From positions 86,537,916 to 86,601,915 of the forward strand of contig CM057009.1 of assembly GCA_029891345.1 (NCBI GenBank): a stretch of DNA of 64,000 bases, given 5' to 3'. Position 1 is the stretch's first letter, and the number at the start of each line of letters is the position of its first letter. The stretch comes from Dryococelus australis. Lineage: Eukaryota; Arthropoda; Insecta; Phasmatodea; Phasmatidae. Below are positions 57,535 to 64,000 of the stretch, one piece after another. The notes under the pieces were generated by a model. The model saw only the letters and a program-made list of their open reading frames with translations. It was not told where the DNA came from and did not search any database. The position numbers were made by a program, and so were the translations under genes.

Positions 57535-58738
57535 TGACATTATTATGACCGCCATCTAATATCCAGAGTAACCACCCTTTGCAGCATGGACAGCAGCTAG
57601 ACAAGTGGTCAGTGACTCAGTCAGGTACTGATAGGTTTCCATGGGTATCTGAATCCATGCTGTCTGCAGTACATCCCACAAGTGTTCAAGGGTGTGTGGC
57701 AGAGGAGACATGGCGAACATGACGATCAAGGTGGTCCCGCAGATGTTCAATTGGACTGGAATCAGGGTTGTTTGGGGGCTAGGGAAGAAATTTGAAATCT
57801 TGATCATGCTCTTCCAGCAATGTATGGACACTTCTAGCCGTGTGGCAAGGCACATTATCTTGCTGGAAAATCCCATCCTCCCGAGGAAAGACAATCATGT
57901 ATGGGTGGAAGTGATATCAGAGGATACATTAATGACCAAATTGCTGAAGAGTGCCTTCCACACAGATGACACGACTTAGAGAATACCATGAAAACATTCC
58001 CCAGACCATAAGACTGACCCCACCGCCTTGTGTTCATCCAGCAATGGATGCAGAGTGTCGGTTCTTCTACATTTCTTGTCGGACATGCCGATGTCCATCC
58101 ATTCTATGCAGCTGAAACTGTGACTTGTCGGAGAAGGCTACCTGTCGCCAATCAGCAACTGTCCAGTTGCCATAGTGTGTAGCAAATTCCAGTCATTTTT
58201 GTTTGATGCACATGTGTTAGCATTGGTGTAGTCACACTCTATTAACCCCGGAGCCCCATTTGCAGAAGGGTACGCTGAACTGTGATGGAAGAAACATGTC
58301 TGGATGACCTCTGGTTCATTTGGACGCTCAGCTGTTCCACTGCAGCGTGTCGATTGGTCTTCACATACTGTCGTAGCTGACTTTCACCTTGGACATCAAT
58401 GGCGCATGGAGCTTTGCAGTTTCCACTATGGTTATTCCCAATGGTGTCATTCATCCACTCGCAATACACCTTTATCACAGAGGCACGTGAACAGTTCACA
58501 AACGTCGCTGTTTCCGAAATGCTGCCCCCCTTGGCCCGAAAGCAGATGATCATCCCTTTTTGCAACTCAGTTAAATCGCTTCCCTTACCCATGACAGCAG
58601 GAAGCACACTCTGTACAGCCAGCATCTCTGTCGCATTATATACCTACTTCACCAACCCACGTCACGGGCCATATGTCATGGGCTACGCACTGCAGTTGGC
58701 ACTTTTAGCAGATGGAAATAAAATGTGATTCTACTGTG
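57535..58738 (-). mobile_element. Tc1-like transposon, full length, inactive
   Basis: 1204 bp, flanked by TA on both sides, with inverted ends CACAGTCTAATGACATTATT and CACAGTAGAATCACATTTTA. The transposase starts at 58592 on the minus strand: MGKGSDLTELQKGMIICFRA, then TATFVNCSRASVIKVYCEWM (HTH), WRQVAFSDKSQFQLHRMDGH (first aspartate), GIFQQDNVPCHTARSVHTLL (second) and SPIEHLRDHLDRHVRH (third, glutamate). Several stops break the frame after the N-terminal 110 residues. It is the same family as 27841-29052 but retains its catalytic residues. It landed between two blocks of the repeat family seen at 56.1 and 59.0 kb. Confidence 0.85.
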
Positions 58739-58779
58739 TATAATGTAAAATCTGTATGTATTGCATGCTATCTTCCAAA

Positions 58780-59180
58780 ATCGCAGATTAACGACAATAT
58801 CCATTTCAAAACTTTATACTTTCACGGTGCTGTGCCAGCATAAAAGATTTGGCGTAAATTGGTTAAATGGTTCCAGAGATATGACATATCACCCTAAATA
58901 TTAAAATTCCACCATTTTGAAAGTCAGTGTCCGGAATGGTCGAAAATATAAAAGTCGGGTGTCCTTACTACGTACTATACAGCATGGGGCTGAATTCGAC
59001 ATTCAAACTTTGTGAGGTGGATCTTCATGTAAAATCAAGTGGCAAATATGTAGGACACTTTGTACCTACATTAATATTAAAGCCTAAATAAGTTACCAAA
59101 AATTGATATTTTGGAATGTATTTTTGCAAAATATCAGAAACCAGTTGAAATGAAAGTACAATTCGCGGAACATTGTTTTA
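58780..59180 (+). repeat. noncoding repeat family, second locus
   Basis: 58978-59178 matches 56110-56280, and 58825-58930 weakly matches 56310-56420. This locus and the one at 56.1 kb flank the pogo and Tc1 insertions, so the two could once have been one array. Confidence 0.6.
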
Positions 59181-62100
59181 TGTCATCGAGATCTTCAACC
59201 TAAGAGCAAACTCACATTAGTAACGCTCCCTGTTATGAAAATAACAGGCATGCCCACCCTCTTATTCCCAGCAACTCCGTTACCATTGGGAGTTATGAAC
59301 ATTTGATGCTGGTATACCAGGTGAGGCATTTAAAACAGGCCACGTTAATAACTCACCCACTTGTAAAGATAGAAGAAAATGTTTCAGACAAATGTTGTTT
59401 GGGGTGAAAGGGGCCATAATGTGATGTTAATAGATTAGTTTTACATTGAGGGGTGACGGAAATATGAGGCTCAACGGCGGTATTGTAAATGAATAATTCC
59501 AACTGTGAGGGTGCCTTTTGCATGCATAATTCTGGACGGACAATGGGGATTGTAACTACGCACATAATATACAATGATGTGATCAGCTACCCAGGCTTGT
59601 GGGCTTCTTAGCACGATACATTTATTTTGGTTTGCCATTTATATATTCCGCCCCTGAGCGCACATGGCTTTTAGATGGGGCAAAGTCGTCCGTAGAGCAC
59701 GCATTCTTGCGCAGCATTCTGGCATGTGTCACATTTACAAGTATAACAGAAACATTTACAAGTTCATGACACAACTGATTTTTCTTGACAGTTTCTTGTG
59801 TATTTTCTTTGGAGTATGAAAATTCTGAAGAAAATATAGGAAATTAACAGGAAATTCGATTTACAGTCTCACTGGACACCCTGTCAGTGTCTTGTCAATT
59901 AAATTTATCAACCATTCATATTTGCAGAAATTTATGTTTGAGCAGAGTTGCTGTTCATTTATGTTATGCCTGTAATGAAATTTGTTAGTTACAATTGGGT
60001 GAGTTTATTATTATTTTTACTATTGTTGTAGCATATATGTCAAATGTACTCATTTGTTGTTAAAAGAATATGTATGAACATCTTTGTTTTTCTAATTAAA
60101 AATCTGTACATAGCAAACTAATAGTAAATTAACACAGTAGATGGATATTTGCATTTATATTGCTGCATTTTGCACAACTTTTGCTTTAGACATACCCAAT
60201 GTTAAACTGGGCTTTATTCATGTAACTTCATACTATCAGTTTGTTGCTATTTTCCATTCAGATTGTACCTATTGCTGCTCTTTTTGGTTATATTAAAACA
60301 ATGTTATTATGGCGTGGTGTGAATTAACATTTTGTAGATTTTTTCAACTATGTAGCTTTCTTTTAGATTATAGATAGTTGTGGTGTATAATGTGTTTTAC
60401 CTCTGTATTTTTTAATTGTATTTAAATATTCACCATGTGATACATATGCTGGGTATTGTGACCACGGCACACATGTTCCATGGAAGTCTTCTGTTTTATG
60501 TAGCAGGTAGTTACTTCATAAAACAAAACACAATTTGTATTCTTGCATATGAAATGCTCATTTATACTATGTTCACCTAAAAAAAATTGCATTGTGGAAC
60601 TAAGGATTTGTAGTTTAAATAAACTGTACTACTTCAAATGTCATATTCATGAATTTACATATAACATAAATTGTATTTACTAATTTTAATTTAGTTTCCT
60701 CTTTTTTTACATACAACAGTCAGTGCAAAAATAGGAGATGCAGTTGTTAAGTACATTATCATATTTTATGTTATTTGAGGTCAGTGTCTGTTGGTGTCAA
60801 ATGTCTGGAAGGGTGGATTCCCTAGTCCTAGCTTGTCCCCTCTCCTCTGGCATGCATCTCTTAGGCCGGCCTTCAGGTTTCCCTACTCCCTCGAAACATA
60901 ACAGTTCTGGAACCTATTGCCCATTCCGCAAACTTTCGAATACCAGCTTGGAGCTGAAAAATACTCGCACTTCACCGCAATTTGACTTTTAAAATGTTCT
61001 CACATTTTACGTGAAATGCATCCCTGACTCCTTTTAGTCCCAGAAACACTGGACTCTCATCATGTATTTTGAAGCACAGATACGGTGCAAGTTACCAACT
61101 TCAAATGGAAACACTTCTAGCTTCTTTTTCCACATAAGTAAGCCTACATTCATTAGAACCTAAAAATTATCACTTTTTTGTTATTAATACAACCATTAAA
61201 TTAGTTTGAGTAACATTCACACCAAAAATGGAAACTTTTACATACTAAATATGTAGGAAAGGCAGCGTATTTTTACAAATAAGCACATTTAATATAAGTA
61301 GTAAAATACTTCAAATTTATAAACAATATATACAATTTAAATTGTAAATAATATGTAAACATCTCAAAATATGATTTATGTTCAAAGTTGCTATGAAAGC
61401 AAAAAACAGGGAACGGAGAAAAATAACTCATTTCACTTTTTACCAAACACAAGAGATAAAACTAATTACAAACACTTTTGCAATTATTGTTCTACAAACA
61501 CATTACTGCACAAAAGTATAAAATAAGAATCTTTGAAATGAATGTAAATGTTATTCCACTATGTGTATTAAAGAACCTGTTTCAATGTTTATGTACAAGC
61601 ATTCAGGAAAATTAAATTTAACAAGAATATTGAAAGAACTTGTTGCTTTCCCCTTACTATTGAGGTCCAATGAAAATGCACAGGATATATAATGGTTCCT
61701 ATGATAGTTTCGCAGACACGCATGACTTATGTTTCAAATACACGTCTGAAAAAGCTGTTTTCGGCCATGTTAAATAGTTCCAGAATAATATTTTTAATGC
61801 ACGAGATGTAGCCTATTAGAAATATAATTCCGCCCTAGTCCAAAGTGTCATTTCTTTAGCTATGAAAACAGACACCAAACACGAGGCGTAGTTTCTTAGT
61901 AAAACGTTTATTTCATACATTCTGCGATGCAGTTCGTGCTTCTGGTAGGCGGGCGCCTTAAAGTAGGAAAAATATTATAGCAATTAATGGTTTTAGTTCT
62001 AACTGCAGGAGTTCAATAAGTGGTTTTAGATATATAAAAATATTGAGAGTGAACCCATAAGCCGAGCTGTTACCTGATGTCTTTCAAACATTTTAAGAAA

Positions 62101-63249
62101 CCTTTTAAGCAAGTTCATTAAGTTTTTTGTGTTCTAATGAGTTGAGTTTGGCAAATAGAGCATCCAATATTGTTGTAACTGTAGTTAATTATCTCTAAAA
62201 AGTTTAGAATTGTTAGCTTGATAAACATTTCTACTACAATAAATTATGAAAACAATTCACAAAAAAAATACATATTTTAAATTTTGTTCCAAAATAATAA
62301 GTGATAAAATGTGACAGTGAATTAAAGCAGATAATGAATTGGAAAAACTTTGACTATATTAAGCATTGATAGACCTATATTACAGTTTTTTCATCAATAT
62401 GGACCAACAGCGTTAGGTTTCCAGCTGCGTCCCGCAGGTGGGTGATAAGACATTTGCGTAAATGCAAAATCAATGCATTGAAATTATATCTACCTTTAAA
62501 ATTGTTCAATAGAAGACTTGCTCATGCCTGTTAAATTAGCTGCTCTCTCTGTTGCGTTATTTAGAGGGACAATTAAGTATTTATTTTTTGCTTCTTTATC
62601 GCACACACTAATGACACTAATAATAATTTATCTTTCCTTGCTGTGCAAGACTTTGTAAAATCTTTTTGGTCGCGTGCCACACTTCATTGTCAACAACCCC
62701 TGCTCCGAAGGAACCGTAACTAACATATTTTGAATGCACATAGCGTAGGAAGAAAGGAAGGGCAGCCTTCTCTACCGTCCCTTCCTCCCCTGGCACTGTG
62801 CTTACCTCACCCCCGTACTAAGAACCTTCACGACTTCTGGAAGCGACAGTAGATGGTTCTTATAAAAAAAACAAGAAACATGCAATTTTGTACAATCCAA
62901 TTGTTTTTCTTATTTTTTATAATAATTTTTTTACTGTCCAACTGTGGAACTAAGAATTATGCACATAAATCAAGGAACAAGAAGGAAGTAGTCATTTTAC
63001 CTCAGTGGCACACTGCAAATAACTAACTGTAACCATAAAATGTAAGGAGTACCCAAAGTTGAACACAAGCCATTAGGTAGAGAAACTAAATAGTTTTAAT
63101 GATATGTGTAAAACAGTGTTTTTTATGAAGTATTGTTTTGACTATGGTAATTGTGTTGGAACATAGAGTGTTTGTTTTGATGTGATCATCAGTGTAAAAA
63201 CTGTCATGGTGGAGATGCAGTCATGTAAGGCAGGGCTCACAAAATATGA
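59181..63249. other. AT-rich DNA, no gene recognised
   Basis: A G+C-richer stretch at 59210-59720 and an open frame at 60738-60992 (MQLLSTLSYFMLFEVSVCWC) show no recognisable family. 62640-62860 is another unexplained G+C-richer patch. 63030-63249 may be the LTR of the gypsy element that follows, ending ATATGACA, but no second LTR is in view to prove it. Confidence 0.3.
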
Positions 63250-64000
63250 CAACTGGCGATGAGGATTAAATTATTATCCCTGAGGGAAGTTTGGCATCAT
63301 CAAGAATGCAAATCTAGTACTGTAGCAGCTATGATTATAATTGTTGGCTATATTTTGTGTTGGGTTTTGAGGAAACTGTGCTCTAGTGAGCATGAATCAA
63401 GATATGACTTGGCAAGATTGAAGAGTTTTATGGGGAGGTTGGTGATTTTGAGTCGTATGTGGAGATGCTGGAACATTTTTATAAGGCCAACAAACATAAG
63501 GATGGTGAAATGTGTAGTTTGTTCCCTAAAACTTGCTATGTTAAAGAATTTGTACATTCCCAATAAACCGGGAACAAAGTCATGTGCAGAATTGGTGGAA
63601 ATACTTCATGCCCGTTATGCTCCGAAGAAAATTGTGATAGCTGAGCGAGTGAAATTGTTGCAGAGATAACAAGAGACGTTGGAGAGCTTAGCCAAATATG
63701 TAGTAACTCTGCAAGAAATGTCAATTTCTTGTGATTATGGTCCGTTCCTGATTGTAGTATTACGAGATGTGTTTGTAAGTGGTTTAGGAAATGAAGATTT
63801 CGTGCAGAAACTCTTAGTGGAGGAGAAGTTAACTTTACAGTCAGCGCTGGAAAACGTGTTGTGCAACAAAGCAAGAAGACTATACCCATGACGGGGATAA
63901 TGTGTTTGCTATCACACAACGAAATGTTGGAGGCTTTCAGGGGACGAAATGTTGGAGGCTTTCAGGGGGAGCGAGAAGTTACTTCCAGACAAAAGAAGGG
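63250..64000 (+). mobile_element. Ty3/gypsy element (Mag/K02A2.6-like), 5' part, runs off the window
   Basis: ACTGGCGATGAGGATT near 63250 resembles the primer-binding site of Mag-like gypsy elements. A gag region follows on the + strand: NLYIPNKPGTKSCAELVEIL, ARYAPKKIVIAERVKLLQ, then LAKYVVTLQEMSISCDYGPF and VEEKLTLQSALENVL. This is the standard gag pattern of the same clade as the 19-24 kb gypsy. It is broken at a few points and truncated by the window end. Age cannot be estimated without the second LTR. Confidence 0.75.

Overview
The window looks like one stretch of a large, AT-rich, repeat-loaded arthropod genome. An insect is most likely, and a polyneopteran such as a termite or cockroach is my guess. 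The base composition, GT-AG introns of many kilobases, tRNA-derived SINEs, Tc1/mariner, pogo and DUF4817-type transposons, and copia and gypsy elements point this way. The species call is inference. I see no bacterial genes, no rRNA or tRNA genes and no CRISPR array.

The one host gene I recognise is FCHo (F-BAR domain only protein, an early clathrin-mediated endocytosis factor) on the + strand. Three internal exons lie at 3496-3595, 27194-27330 and 27424-27557. Their reading phases chain perfectly (G|GG, GG|G, G|AG, then phase 0) and encode the basic linker and the 'PEVDDDGYSIKP ... NFYSSSDTDS ... RVEIKP' region that follows the F-BAR domain. The first intron in view is 23.6 kb. The F-BAR exons would lie before the window, and most mu-homology-domain exons after it or beyond another very long intron. 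A possible terminal exon with a polyadenylation signal (54366-54545) belongs to an unidentified transcript.

The rest is mostly a transposon graveyard. At 10.7-11.6 kb is a decayed transposase-like gene with a 'NCPGKNK ... DRDFG' signature. At 12.9-14.3 kb is a pogo deletion derivative. From 14.3 to about 25 kb is a four-layer nest: a Tc1-like element was split by a copia element (target duplication CATTA), a gypsy element landed at the copia edge (target duplication AACAC), and a SINE sits in the Tc1 5' flank. The gypsy copy holds three exact 281-bp tandem repeats.

After the last FCHo exon come a Tc1 copy (27.8-29.1 kb) and three DUF4817-type transposons, each bounded by inverted repeats I could align by eye (29.2-31.3, 38.3-42.4 and 48.2-49.6 kb). 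At 37.5-38.0 kb is a promoter-like repeat with a hammerhead-ribozyme-like core on the minus strand. At 51-54 kb is a very AT-rich fossil with PLA2-like and adenovirus-type protease signatures of the Polinton/adintovirus kind. A second pogo derivative, a second Tc1 copy and a noncoding repeat family fill 56-59 kb, and a gypsy gag begins near 63.25 kb and runs off the window.
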